Assembly (NCBI GenBank): GCA_030407315.1
Contig: JALQPE010002789.1
Span: forward strand, 1 to 30,861
DNA length: 30,861 bases
From: Asparagopsis taxiformis
Lineage: Eukaryota; Rhodophyta; Florideophyceae; Bonnemaisoniales; Bonnemaisoniaceae
Direction: 5' to 3'
Below, piece after piece: positions 8,452 to 18,479 of the stretch (position 1 is the stretch's first letter; each line of letters begins with the position of its first letter). Below the pieces are notes generated by a model, which did no database searches, was not told where the DNA came from, and was given only the letters and a program-made list of their open reading frames with translations. Made by a program: the position numbers and the translations under genes.

Positions 8452-11400
8452 ATGGAATGCAAGTATGAAGGGTGCTTCTACTACTGCGTAGATGCTTATG
8501 CGCTCGCGCTGCATGAGCGAACGTGTCGCTACCGTTTCAACCCCTCTCCCCAACATTTCAACAACGCTCGTGTCCCTGCCGTCACCCATGAGCCTGCTCG
8601 AAACGGCGACCATGATTCCCCGCAACCCAGCTCCCCAGACCCAGAATCTGGTCGTGCTTCCTCCAGCGACTCACCCTGTGACGCTTCACTGCCACCAACC
8701 TCAACCCCCTCCCGCGCAGACCTCCTCGTGCAATCCCTCGCCGCCAGTCTCACAACCCTCGAGTACAAGGCCGGCGCTGGCCGCGTGAGCGAAGTCATCA
8801 CCATCCTACAAGACCCCGCATTCTCCCTAGAAAAGTTCAACAGCGCCGTTCGCACCGTAGAAGAATGTCGCCACGTTACCGCTTCCATGGTCGAAACACA
8901 TTTCCGCACCGAAGGTTACAAGAGCCACATCATTCCAGACAAAACTGGTAAGTACTCGGCACAGCTGTACCTCCGCGACCCAGTCGACATGCTCCGCAGG
9001 CAGTTAGCACTGGCTAACGACCAAAATACTCTCTTCCACCCCTCCCCACAGACCGCCCCAGACGGCACCGCAATATTTTCTCATCCCCTACACACAGAAT
9101 TCGCGAAAACGCTGCACCAGGTTACTAGACAGCGCGTGCAGCTCTCGGAAGATCCACAGGTCGTATGGGCAGAGGAAACTGATCCCACGCTTCCTCCTTT
9201 GCCGGCCTCCTCCAAGTGTACTCCGACAAGAGCAGCACAAGCCTCAAGAGCTCCGCAATCGTCGCATACCCCATACACGTCACACTGCTCAACTTCTCCG
9301 CCCCCCTCCGTCGCCACTGCATCCGTACCGGCCTCACCATCGTCGGGTATCTTCCGTACATTGTTAACCCTTCGTCCAACGCCTTGTTCGGTGATGAAAT
9401 GCCGACAACCTCTAGTTCTGCTAGTCGCGCTCGCAAAATTGATATTCTTCATAAAGCACTCGAAAAAGTGTTTTCGTCCCTATCCACCGCGTTCTCTTCC
9501 GGGTTCCCCTGCACAGACTCCACTGCAACTGCCCGCCAATGCTTTCCCATCCTAGCCAATTATTGCTGCGACTTTCCAGAGGCCAAAGAGCTGTCATGCA
9601 CTCGCAACAGCACTACCACCACACATCCCTGCCACCGCTGCTACATCCCCGCCACTCAACTTGAATCCAGCGCGCCACACCAGCCCCGCTCCCTCGATGA
9701 TACACGCTCTGCACGCCAAGAGAGCGCTCAGGAGCATACAACTGCTCCGCTCGAAGCTCTCTCCCTCCTCGAACAACACTCTGTCCTCGAATCGACCGCT
9801 CTTTTACCCACCAACAGTCCCCTAGACCCCTACAACATTTTCTCCTTCGAGCCTCTGCACAATCTCCACCTCGGCATCTCAAAGCTCATCAAACAGTGCA
9901 TTGTCCACCGCCTCAGCTCCCCAGACCTCACCACCACCACTGCCTCCCATTCCGGGACACCTCGCACCTTCAAGAAGGTGAAAAAATCCATCCTCGCCGG
10001 CTCAAACAGCATTCTGTCCGCTATCGAACGCGACTACTACATCACCGGTCTTCATGTCGACTTCTCCAAGGGTGAGAAGGGCACCAATTTGAACGGCCTC
10101 TTCACGGAGGACGGCATACGCGGCATGCTCGCAGCCAAAGACTATCACCATGTCGACATGGTGTTCCCTTTCATCGCAGCATTCATTGACACATGCTGTG
10201 ACGAAGTAGATACAGCCCCCCTCACTTCCATCTGCACGCAATACTCTGACCTCGTCGCATGGGTCATGAAACGCGGTCGCATCAAGCACTGGACTGCCGC
10301 CGAACTAGAAAGCCTCCAGAACTCCATTTCCTATTTCAAACAATCAATGCTCTCCACCCTCGGCCCATTCCACACCACAGGTCTCAAAACTTTCAAGTTC
10401 CATCTTCTAGACCATCTTCCCGGTGACTTGCAGAGATATGGCGCCCTGGAACACATTGATGCAGGCCCCTACGAACACTCGCATCTTCTGTTCAAACAGA
10501 GTTATAGGAAAACCTCTCGAAGGCGCTCCACAGCCATGGAAGAGACTATTCGCCACATGGAATTCTCCTTGGCCACTCCAACTGGTCATACCCCATCGAA
10601 CACATTGGGAAACGCACGCATGATATCGCCCACAGACGGTGCAGTACTCGTTCGCGACGGATTCACCGTTGCACTGCACGACTTTGCCTCCCTGCTGCCC
10701 GATGCAACCCTCCTCGTTGCAGATATCGACGGACAGCCCGATCCTGCCACTCTTTTGCCTCTGCACAACTCCTCGTTCCCGTCTGGCACCATAACGCTAT
10801 TCCAGCAACTCGGTGACACAGCTGCACAAGCGTTCCTCACCCTCGCTAGACTGCGCGCCACGGCAGAAGGCCCTCCAATACATGACATGGACATTTCCGT
10901 CACCGTGGTAAAGTCCGCCTACGTCATGGGAGGGTACGTCCCAGATGCCGACGACTTTGACCCGCACAGTGGCATGCTTCGCCCCACAAACGTGTCGAGG
11001 CACAAGCAGCAGCGCGTCTTTGCAACTTCATCGTTCGGCCCCGCAAAGAGATCGCAGTACTCCTTTGTCGTCATCTCCGGAACTGCCGATGACTACAGAA
11101 CCATATGGGTAGGGCGCGTCCTGGCACTGGTACGCCTGCAGTCTCCAAACCTGTTTCAACCTGTAGAACTCGCTTTCGTTCAGTATATGACCTGCTTTGC
11201 CCCAAAAACCGCTGTGGAAAAATCACTTGGGTGCATTTGTTTAAAGTGGTCCACATGGGACCCGGACAACGGATCCGTTGACAGCAATGACACTGCATCC
11301 CACAGTGCAGGTGGTCCTTGGTTTGACCTCATTCCTGCATCTACTATATCTGGCACCGTGCACATCGTACGAAGTAACTTTCCAGTCAAGCCATTTACGA

Positions 11401-11492
11401 AACAAATGCACTGGTCGGACCACCGTTTCTATCTCAACCGCTTCTACACCAACACTGATTACCAGTTCACAGATGATAATGAAGAAGAATAA
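8452..11492 (+). CDS. KDZ/Plavaka-like transposase with a frame change
   Basis: It would cut and rejoin the element ends. The N terminus has a zinc-finger-like CKYEGCFYYC...LHERTC, as in Plavaka-type proteins, followed by a Ser/Pro linker and then YLRDPVDMLRRQL and IFSHPLHTEF. The frame from 8452 is open to 9555. The conserved part resumes in a second frame, open from 9183 (after TGA 9180-9182), with LLQVYSDKSSTSLKSSAIVAYP; the Asp codon at 9225 is the likely first acidic catalytic residue. Next come CHRC (codon 9630), DPYNIFSFEPLHNLHLGISK (9825) and EHIDAGPYEHSHLLFKQSYR (10449), the likely distal acidic site. Stop is TAA 11490-11492, overlapping an AATAAA signal. The frame must move between about 9180 and 9216: mutation, sequence error, programmed frameshift or splicing. 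An intron-like GTAAGT...CTAAC...CCCACAG at 8948-9051 plus a second at 9121-9216 would also join the frames, but would remove conserved-looking sequence. Total about 1010 residues. Confidence 0.78.
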
Positions 11493-11569
11493 ATCTAAAT
11501 CGCAGCACTCTATTGATAATGTACTACATGATAAACCTTCTAGTCAACGTCACATTTACTGCACTAATT

Positions 11570-13855
11570 TCAACCATCCTCCATTACGCCAAAACCGTTA
11601 TCAGCAGTGGCTGCATGGCGCCGCTCCATGCCCCCATACTGTGGGGCATTGATTTCGACATTCAGGTTTGCACTCAGGTGTCCAGCATATGGGTCAACGA
11701 CGAAAAGTTCTGCGCCAATTAGTCCTTGCGCAATCACACAATCCATTACAGCACCGAGGTTTGACGTAATATGCGATTGAATCCAATCCTCGGACACTAG
11801 AACAAGTGATGAGCAGCGGTTTACATCATCAACGACATGAACAATTCCAGACCCCTCTCCGCTTTGCCACACTTCAACAGCCTCTCTCGTCACAGTACGG
11901 CTTGCAAACACATGCCGTGACTGTGCACTAGTCCGCTGTTCGCTCTCGACAACGTCCGTTTCTTCCCTTGCTTGCGAGCCTTGGAGACAAGACATGCAGT
12001 ACACCACCATACCAACTAATTGCTGAAAAGCTACCCCCACATATTGACTGTACCGCCTTGTAAACTCCTTCTGCCGTGCACCTCCTTTCCCCTTCGGTTC
12101 ATCCAAACACTCCACAGTAGTCACTAGCCAAGCATCCAGGCGCGCCAGCGTTAGTATGCTCGTCTCTATGTCCATTACTTGTTCTGGTCGTATCGAATAA
12201 CCCCTGAAGATGTCCAGCACATTCACAGCTACTCGGTTGTTAAACCATGCATCACCATTCACTTCCATTTCGAAGCTGTCAGGAACCATGCCTTTGCTGT
12301 ATCGCAGCTCTGAGAACGGTGCCGTTCGCCACCTCCCCATATCCAAATCACCGTTGCTTTCCCGTTTCAAAAGCTTCTCAGACGCTTCGCGCTTTTGTTC
12401 CTCTCGCTCGTCCATCTCAGCTCGCGTCGTCAGCATCGTGCATCTAGACATTAATTTCGTGTACCCCAGCGAACCGAACAATCTGTCCCTCGCATTACGC
12501 TTCCGTGCACTCATCACGTCGGACAGTTTCTGCGTCACCTTCACTTTCAATTCCTTGCTCCCCGCCACAGCCTCTTGACAGCACACACGCTGCTCCTCAT
12601 CGGAAAACACATCACACCACGGACTTTGACGCAGTACGTGTCGCACCAAGTCATTCAGCAGATCACTCTCGTCCCTGTACGAAGGTGTATACCACTGCAG
12701 ATTCTTGATGATATAGCCCGGAGGGGTAGCAATATATCCTACACCGTTTTCGCTCCAAAGTGCCCCTTCTACCGGCTCTACCTCGATGGTACGTCCAGTC
12801 CAACGTCTCTGCGTTTGTTCCGCTATAGGGTCCAGCTCCATAGTCTCGTTCTTGCACCACTTTGTCAGGTTTTCCTCAACCGCCCTAAGAACTCCAAGGT
12901 ATTTCACAGGAATGGCTTTCTGTATTTTCGACTTACCGCCACCGTGATCACTGATTCTACCTGTTCTCGCAATTGCAGTAAGGCTGGCATTTTCCGCCTG
13001 CAGAGTCTTCACCTTAGCCTCCAACGCAACTATCTCCGTGGTGAGCGCCTTGTTTGCTATGTCCTGGCTAAACACTTTTTTTTCCAGCTCCGCGATCTTC
13101 TTCTTCTGCGCATTGATGCGACTCGCCATTAAATCGATGGATTCCGGCGGATGCAACCTCTCTGCCCTCACCGTCCCCCCATCTCCCACGCTATCGGGAA
13201 TATGATGTCCTCCATCGCCAATAGCCTGACGTCGCGGGGGCGTTACGCGCATATTTGGCACCAATGACAGTCTGTTGTGACGAGGCCCGCACTCCGGCTG
13301 CTCTCTCCCCTCAGTACCACCTGACCGCCGATGATAGTTGGCATCCTGTGAACGTTGCTCAGAAACAACATCCCTTGCCGCTATCCTCGGGTCCCTGACT
13401 GCATTACCTGCTGGGGCTGATGTACTCGGCATAGTTGGCGCAGTGGGGGTCACAGCCTCCAGTGTCTCGCGAACCCCCGGCTGGGACTCCGTCTGCAGCA
13501 CCTCCGCATCTGCCAACCCGGGAGGAACTACCTTTGCCATAGCACTCTGCCGCAATTCCAACATGTTTTGAGCCACTATCATGTCATCATCATGATGTTC
13601 ACTGTCCCTGCGAGCACGCTTGCCTCGGTCAAGCCCCATCTCTCTCCGCGCCGTTCCTCCTTCCTCACTTTCTCGCTGCGGATCCCCAGTTCTGCGCCGG
13701 TCCGTCTTGCGACTACCGGACCGCGGTTCAATGCTGCCGGTAGGCCCAGACCGCTTCTTCGCACGGGATTGTCGGGCACTCGATACAGCAGCTGCTGACC
13801 GGGTTTTCTGGAGGCCCGGAGGCTTTGGAGCTTTCTTCGCAATACGCGGCGGCAT
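11570..13855 (-). CDS. Basic, coiled-coil accessory protein of unknown function
   Basis: This uninterrupted 761-residue protein starts at the ATG at 13855-13853 (MPPRIAKKAPKPPG) and ends at TGA 11572-11570, only 77 bases from the convergent transposase stop. The first 230 residues are Lys/Arg/Pro-rich and look disordered, with several possible nuclear localisation clusters. A heptad-rich segment at about residues 245-292 (QKKKIAELEKKV, TTEIVALEAKVKTLQAEN) is a clear coiled coil. The C-terminal 460 residues look globular, including KWCKNETMELDPIAEQTQRR and CCQEAVAGSKELKVKVTQKL. I do not recognise the family. Its place beside the transposase and its possible nuclear localisation suggest a DNA-binding or architectural partner in transposition (inference). 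Possible relics of a similar protein lie at 5440-6254. Confidence 0.7.
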   Translation of the reverse strand: MPPRIAKKAPKPPGLQKTRSAAAVSSARQSRAKKRSGPTGSIEPRSGSRKTDRRRTGDPQRESEEGGTARREMGLDRGKRARRDSEHHDDDMIVAQNMLELRQSAMAKVVPPGLADAEVLQTESQPGVRETLEAVTPTAPTMPSTSAPAGNAVRDPRIAARDVVSEQRSQDANYHRRSGGTEGREQPECGPRHNRLSLVPNMRVTPPRRQAIGDGGHHIPDSVGDGGTVRAERLHPPESIDLMASRINAQKKKIAELEKKVFSQDIANKALTTEIVALEAKVKTLQAENASLTAIARTGRISDHGGGKSKIQKAIPVKYLGVLRAVEENLTKWCKNETMELDPIAEQTQRRWTGRTIEVEPVEGALWSENGVGYIATPPGYIIKNLQWYTPSYRDESDLLNDLVRHVLRQSPWCDVFSDEEQRVCCQEAVAGSKELKVKVTQKLSDVMSARKRNARDRLFGSLGYTKLMSRCTMLTTRAEMDEREEQKREASEKLLKRESNGDLDMGRWRTAPFSELRYSKGMVPDSFEMEVNGDAWFNNRVAVNVLDIFRGYSIRPEQVMDIETSILTLARLDAWLVTTVECLDEPKGKGGARQKEFTRRYSQYVGVAFQQLVGMVVYCMSCLQGSQAREETDVVESEQRTSAQSRHVFASRTVTREAVEVWQSGEGSGIVHVVDDVNRCSSLVLVSEDWIQSHITSNLGAVMDCVIAQGLIGAELFVVDPYAGHLSANLNVEINAPQYGGMERRHAATADNGFGVMEDG

Positions 13856-14088
13856 AATGAAGCTTTCCCGGAAGCGATGGAACGATTGAGTTGCACGAGA
13901 TACAAAAAAGATTGCTGTATAGTGTCGGTAACCACAACGGTCTGCGATGAACGTTCAGGTCAGGTCAAGTACCGGATAATACGCCAACAGCCCAGATTGT
14001 ATACGGTAGGCAGTCATCAACAGTATTTAATGAGGTACAATTACAGCTGTAGAGCTAGGCCGCGAGCACCCCTATGTCCGGAAGACGT
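13856..14088. promoter_or_regulatory. Upstream region of the coiled-coil gene
   Basis: The 233 bases upstream of the coiled-coil ATG end at an inverted copy of the core repeat. They would hold the promoter and leader of the minus-strand gene. No specific promoter element can be supported. Confidence 0.3.
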
Positions 14089-14284
14089 CCTGATTTGAAT
14101 TAAAATTTGGGCTATTCTCAAAAACATGCACATGTGAACATGTTTTTGAGATGGGGGTGTGCCGTACGGCACAATCGACCGCCCAAATCGATGTTTTTTG
14201 CAATATTTTTTTCTGCCCTGAATTGTAGAATTTCTGGGCCGGACAGCAATGCAACTGAGCTGGACATCCACCGGGCGTCCATTT
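14089..14284 (-). repeat. Core hairpin repeat, copy 1 (minus orientation)
   Basis: This copy is the reverse of the other ten. It has the same blocks in order: a GGACGCCCGGTGGATGTCC start, a small GAAATT hairpin, the palindrome TGTGCCGTACGGCACA and a hairpin with CTCAAAAACATG arms, closing at AATTCAAATCAGG. It lies between the coiled-coil gene and the methyltransferase-SET gene and is inverted relative to the copy at 18060-18249. Confidence 0.9.
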
Positions 14285-14514
14285 CAACTTGGTCGTGTAT
14301 TTTGCATCTGCACGCATAACAGCATCCAAGCAGTCAGGTTCACTGCTCGGACGAAGTGCACCTAGAGTGTGAACGATTGGTTTTTGACAGGCGAGTACTG
14401 CTCAATAGGTTTCACCCTGGACTAATGGTGGCTGGACATGCTGCATTATATGATATACTTCAACTCTGGAACGTAGCTTTATTTGTAGTCGAAATGAAAA
14501 CATCTTTCGTGACC
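14285..14514. other. Spacer downstream of the methyltransferase-SET gene
   Basis: Sequence between the core repeat and the methyltransferase-SET stop. No ORF, repeat or RNA gene is recognised; it should contain the 3' untranslated end of the minus-strand gene. Confidence 0.3.
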
Positions 14515-17500
14515 CTAATTCCATGCTCTAAACGCTGTCCCATAATGAACGTAGAGCTCCTGCCCCGGACGGATATCGCGGATTGCACGTACTACAATGA
14601 TCTTCGGATTTTCTAGGTCCTTCGCCTTGAGCTTCTTCCCCGTCGAACCGCTGCTGTAGTTCTCGACAAACTCGACGTTGGCCATCCGCCTGGTGTCTTC
14701 CGCCGGAGTGTCCTCACCTCGCAAATACCGCGGGTCGTTGATGAACTGCGCCGAACAGAACGGAGCCGGAACAATCCAAATTGGATGCTCGATGTTTTCG
14801 TCGTCCTCCGCTGTTGCATACAGCTTGATGGCATACATCAAGAATGTTTCCTTCGTTATCGCCATGTGACCCTCTCCGTACGCGAACCTCATCGACTCCT
14901 TGCTCATATCAGAGTACACAACAGTTCCGTAGTATGCACATACTTCGTCGCCAACATTAAATGTCTGTTCAGCGAAGAGCCCTCTTCCTGCATTTGGATG
15001 CTTAATCAGCGATGGTCGAACGCTCAATTTTTTCGCAACACAATCGTGTGCCCGCATCACGCGAGGGTTTTCAGTTTGCAACCAGCGGCGCAGGGAAGGT
15101 GGCCAATAATGTACCGGTTTTTCCATGTGCTCGTGCGACGCAATCGACTCTGGGCACAGCTGCCAGAGGTACTGCCGAATATATTTCGGGAACCTCTGGT
15201 ACAGGGGAAGGCCAGGTGGGGGTTCGATGATCCTGCGTTCCCTCTGCGTACGCATCGTGACAGAGGGGGACGCCAAGAACTTCTCAGCACTCTGTTTCGC
15301 TTCTGTCGTGACCCTCATGTCAGTGTTGTTTGAAAGAATTACACGTGACATGACTGCACACAGCTTTGGAAGCGATCGTGCCACACACAATTTGTCCATG
15401 TCACTGCCGACGAAAACACGGTGCTCAGGCAAGCTCATAGCTGCTTTTCCCGTTGCGAAAGTGCCAGAGAATGGATCGACAACAATATCACCAGGCTGTG
15501 AATGCTGGCTGATCAACTCCATCATGAGAGCGACGCTCTTCTGCTCTGCACGAACTCTGACCGTAGCACCGGTTGTGCTCCTTGTTCGCCACACCATCTC
15601 ATTCGAATCGATGGCGGGCATATTGATGGTGACGTTGCACCACGCCGGGTACGTGCCGTCCATGTATCCGTGGTTCCTATAGGCCACCATCTCGCTTCCA
15701 GTCTTGAACGGAACACCTCGCTTCCAGAAGTGGATAGCGACCTCTGCCATGTTCATGCGTTGGTACCTCTTCCGCCCCGGCATTTGATAGAGGTGCCCAG
15801 GTAGTCGGACAAACAACAGAGGTACCTCGTCAACGAAGAAAACTGAATTCCGAACGACGTCCTCCTCCTCCTCGTCCTCCTCCTCCTCCTCATCCGCACT
15901 TTCTTCGCCACTGTGCTGCGATGCTTCGGAGTCCGAATTCATGGACGTAACCTCTTCTTCATCCGACCCGTCATCACTGGCAGCAGCATCGGTTGGGCCT
16001 TCTGACTGCGGTCCTTTGTACGTTTCCAAGTAATGGAACCATTCGTAGAACTGCAAAACGGAGCAGAACACGATGCCGTGGCCACCGGGGCGCAACAGCT
16101 CGTCAAACACTTCGATGCTAGCCTGCATATCTTCTGCAGTTAGCCTGTCGTACGAAGAGTTGGAATCGTTCCTCTTACGACGAACATTGTAGGGCGGATC
16201 AGTCAGAATGAGCTGAACGTTGCCCGTGATGGGCACGTGTTCTCGGCTCTCGTCGGCACTGACCAAATCTTCGAAAGGGACGTCGTACACCCGGCAATAC
16301 TGACTCATTTTCGAAAGAAAGTCCTTTGCGAGAGCCTGCCCTTCACTTTCCTGCTCTTCTGTCGCATGGGGTGACGGTGACGGGGGAGACGGCCCTTGGG
16401 CAGTAAGACTGGTCCTCCCAGGTCCAAGTTGAAGCCTGGTTGTGTGTCTTGTCGACGGAACCAAACCTCTCCCTCCTGTGTTGCGACGAGTGGGAGTGTC
16501 ATCAACCGGCTTGGGGACCTTTTCTGCGTCCGCGGCTTGTGGTGCCGGGCGGAGGACAGCCATAACGTCTTCGTCGAGGGTGTCAAAGTACGCTGGCAGC
16601 TTGTCCGGATTTCCGCTTGACAAGTATATTTCCAGCGCCCCCCAGCGGTCGGACTCCGGCCAGGTGTACAGGTCCGGGTTGACGATAAGAAACTGCAACC
16701 GGTCGAAGAACTTCCTCACAAGGTCCCTAAATGCACTGTGCTGCGCACTGGTTCTTGTCTCTACTTTTCCACCATATCCATCAGGATGAGATAGGGGAGC
16801 TTTGTCGTGGTAGAGATCTAGCTTCTGCTCCATCGGTGCGAATAGACCTTCATCGAGCACGTCAAACCAATGCTCACTGCTGTCGAAAATGATGTACGGC
16901 GCCATCAACTCTTCGAAGCTGGAAAACTTTGCGGCGAAGGCCACATCGGTCCAAGCATGGTATAAAACTTGAACCACGTAACAAGCTCGATTAGTGCTTT
17001 TCCGATGGGCTGGGACGCGTGCGGCTTCGTTCCCCTCCTCGGCCGCGTCGCCTATTCGGCGACGCGGCAGGTTCTTGTTGTGATTTCGGATGATAGACAA
17101 CGCTTGGAAATACATCAATACCTCGAACGTTTCCGGTGGAGCAAGAACGAAGGCGCTTGGTTCCCCGCGCTGCGGCGCCTGTAGTGGCGAAGGAAGCATG
17201 TTACATCCAATAAGGAAGGTCTGCGGCACGATCCCAGAAAGGATGCAGTGCTCAACCCATTGCCCGATACGCTCATCCTGTCTTGAAAACTCGGCAATCG
17301 GTAATGCCAGACGAACAATCTGCTTGGCTCGCTCAACGTTCATCTCTGCCATGACGATTTCGGCAACATCCGCCTCGACTCCAGCATTCTTCGAACGACC
17401 GCTGAAGGCCATGCTGAGTCGACCTTGCAGCGCCAGAAATTGTTCTTCCGTGCCCTGCGCAACCCAAGCGCCAAGGTCCGCGTATGTGAAACCTCCCGGC

Positions 17501-17718
17501 TTGTCCGTCAAGTCTGCGAAACTTGAGTGGGCGAACAAATCCAGCAAGAGGCGGAGGAAGTCTTTGCCAGCGAGAGTAGTTTCGCGGGCGGCGCGACCTA
17601 CGTTTCGACGTGTACCCATGTCACTAGAATCCTCCCAAGGGCTAGCGGGTTCGCGCAGAATTGGCACGGTTGCGTCGTCAACGATCGGATTGCTGTTGCG
17701 CCTGCGCTTATTCGTCAT
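14515..17718 (-). CDS. Fusion of beta-class adenine-type DNA methyltransferase with a SET domain
   Basis: This intact 1067-residue ORF runs from the ATG at 17718-17716 (MTNKRRRNSNP, a probable nuclear signal) to TAG. Residues 1-450 are unassigned. The methyltransferase has motif IV LTDPPYNVRR at D507-Y510, then LLRPGGHGIVF, an acidic run at about 600-620, AYRNHGYMD, and motif I IVVDPFSGTFATG at about 746-756. DPPY before FSG is the beta class, and DPPY favours N6-adenine over N4-cytosine (usually SPPY/W). The C-terminal SET domain has GRGLFA (from 911), EVCAYYGTV, AQFINDP (N994), NVEFVE and RDIRPGQELYVHYG (Y1056, Y1059); the family methylates lysines of histones or other proteins with S-adenosylmethionine. 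Predicted role: nuclear, placing a base mark and a chromatin mark together. No post-SET Cys cluster is seen. Core repeats in inverted orientation flank the gene. A related methyltransferase lies broken at 455-2179. Confidence 0.85.
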   Translation of the reverse strand: MTNKRRRNSNPIVDDATVPILREPASPWEDSSDMGTRRNVGRAARETTLAGKDFLRLLLDLFAHSSFADLTDKPGGFTYADLGAWVAQGTEEQFLALQGRLSMAFSGRSKNAGVEADVAEIVMAEMNVERAKQIVRLALPIAEFSRQDERIGQWVEHCILSGIVPQTFLIGCNMLPSPLQAPQRGEPSAFVLAPPETFEVLMYFQALSIIRNHNKNLPRRRIGDAAEEGNEAARVPAHRKSTNRACYVVQVLYHAWTDVAFAAKFSSFEELMAPYIIFDSSEHWFDVLDEGLFAPMEQKLDLYHDKAPLSHPDGYGGKVETRTSAQHSAFRDLVRKFFDRLQFLIVNPDLYTWPESDRWGALEIYLSSGNPDKLPAYFDTLDEDVMAVLRPAPQAADAEKVPKPVDDTPTRRNTGGRGLVPSTRHTTRLQLGPGRTSLTAQGPSPPSPSPHATEEQESEGQALAKDFLSKMSQYCRVYDVPFEDLVSADESREHVPITGNVQLILTDPPYNVRRKRNDSNSSYDRLTAEDMQASIEVFDELLRPGGHGIVFCSVLQFYEWFHYLETYKGPQSEGPTDAAASDDGSDEEEVTSMNSDSEASQHSGEESADEEEEEDEEEEDVVRNSVFFVDEVPLLFVRLPGHLYQMPGRKRYQRMNMAEVAIHFWKRGVPFKTGSEMVAYRNHGYMDGTYPAWCNVTINMPAIDSNEMVWRTRSTTGATVRVRAEQKSVALMMELISQHSQPGDIVVDPFSGTFATGKAAMSLPEHRVFVGSDMDKLCVARSLPKLCAVMSRVILSNNTDMRVTTEAKQSAEKFLASPSVTMRTQRERRIIEPPPGLPLYQRFPKYIRQYLWQLCPESIASHEHMEKPVHYWPPSLRRWLQTENPRVMRAHDCVAKKLSVRPSLIKHPNAGRGLFAEQTFNVGDEVCAYYGTVVYSDMSKESMRFAYGEGHMAITKETFLMYAIKLYATAEDDENIEHPIWIVPAPFCSAQFINDPRYLRGEDTPAEDTRRMANVEFVENYSSGSTGKKLKAKDLENPKIIVVRAIRDIRPGQELYVHYGTAFRAWN

Positions 17719-17975
17719 AATGGAATGAGTGGAAATTCGGTACAGGATGGCGACCGCTCGGCGAGACAGTCAAATTTGACGACGTATCTCGTGACGTTTG
17801 CACTCTTTCGTGAGGAACACTGGTTGATATCGAACGGAACAGAGTATACGGGTACACAGCACTGGAAAGGTCTTGAAACCCGTAACCGGTGTAGGTAATA
17901 AGTTGTGACGGATACGTGGTAGACAAAAATTTTAAAAAGATTGTGATTCCCTGTCTTTGAGGGTTGTACTGCACG

Positions 17976-18005
17976 GCCGCCATGGCGGCTGTGACTGCAG
18001 TCACA
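17976..18005. repeat. Two abutting perfect palindromes upstream of the methyltransferase-SET gene
   Basis: GCCGCCATGGCGGC (17976-17989) is followed directly by TGTGACTGCAGTCACA (17990-18005). Both are exact palindromes without a spacer. They lie about 260 bases upstream of the minus-strand ATG and just before a core repeat copy, so they could be operator-like sites for dimeric DNA-binding proteins, or part of a repeat end. Confidence 0.75.
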
Positions 18006-18059
18006 TAGGTTGTCACAGGTGCATCACGCTTACCAGGTGAGCGACATCCGGACGGCCAC

Positions 18060-18249
18060 TGGACATGGGGATGTCCAGCTCAGATGCATTGCTGGCCAGA
18101 CCAGAAATTCTACAATTTCGGGCAGCAAAAATATTGCAAAAAAACATCGATTTGGGCGGTCGATTGTGCCGTACGGCACACCCCCATCTCAAAAACATGT
18201 TCACATGTGCATGTTTTTGAGAATAGCCCAAATTTTAATTCAAATCAGG
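18060..18249 (+). repeat. Core hairpin repeat, copy 2 (plus orientation)
   Basis: This copy has a diverged start (GGACATGGGGATGTCC) but the same TGTGCCGTACGGCACA palindrome, CTCAAAAACATG hairpin and AATTCAAATCAGG end. With copy 1 it brackets the methyltransferase-SET gene in inverted orientation over about 4.16 kb. Confidence 0.9.
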
Positions 18250-18479
18250 ATGCAGATATTCGTCTTCTAGCATTGTCAGAACACATTCGTATAACCACAT
18301 TTGGAGAACCTGAGCCCAGAGCTATCGGTTTTGGCGGGAGCTAAGCCATATCTCATATAATCAGTAACTACTTCCCGCCAGCTGAGTGGTGGAACCCCTG
18401 CTATTTCTACCAACGAGACATACGGGGTGTCAACTCGGCAATCGTATATGATTTGGGTGCTAAATTTATTCAAGAGACG

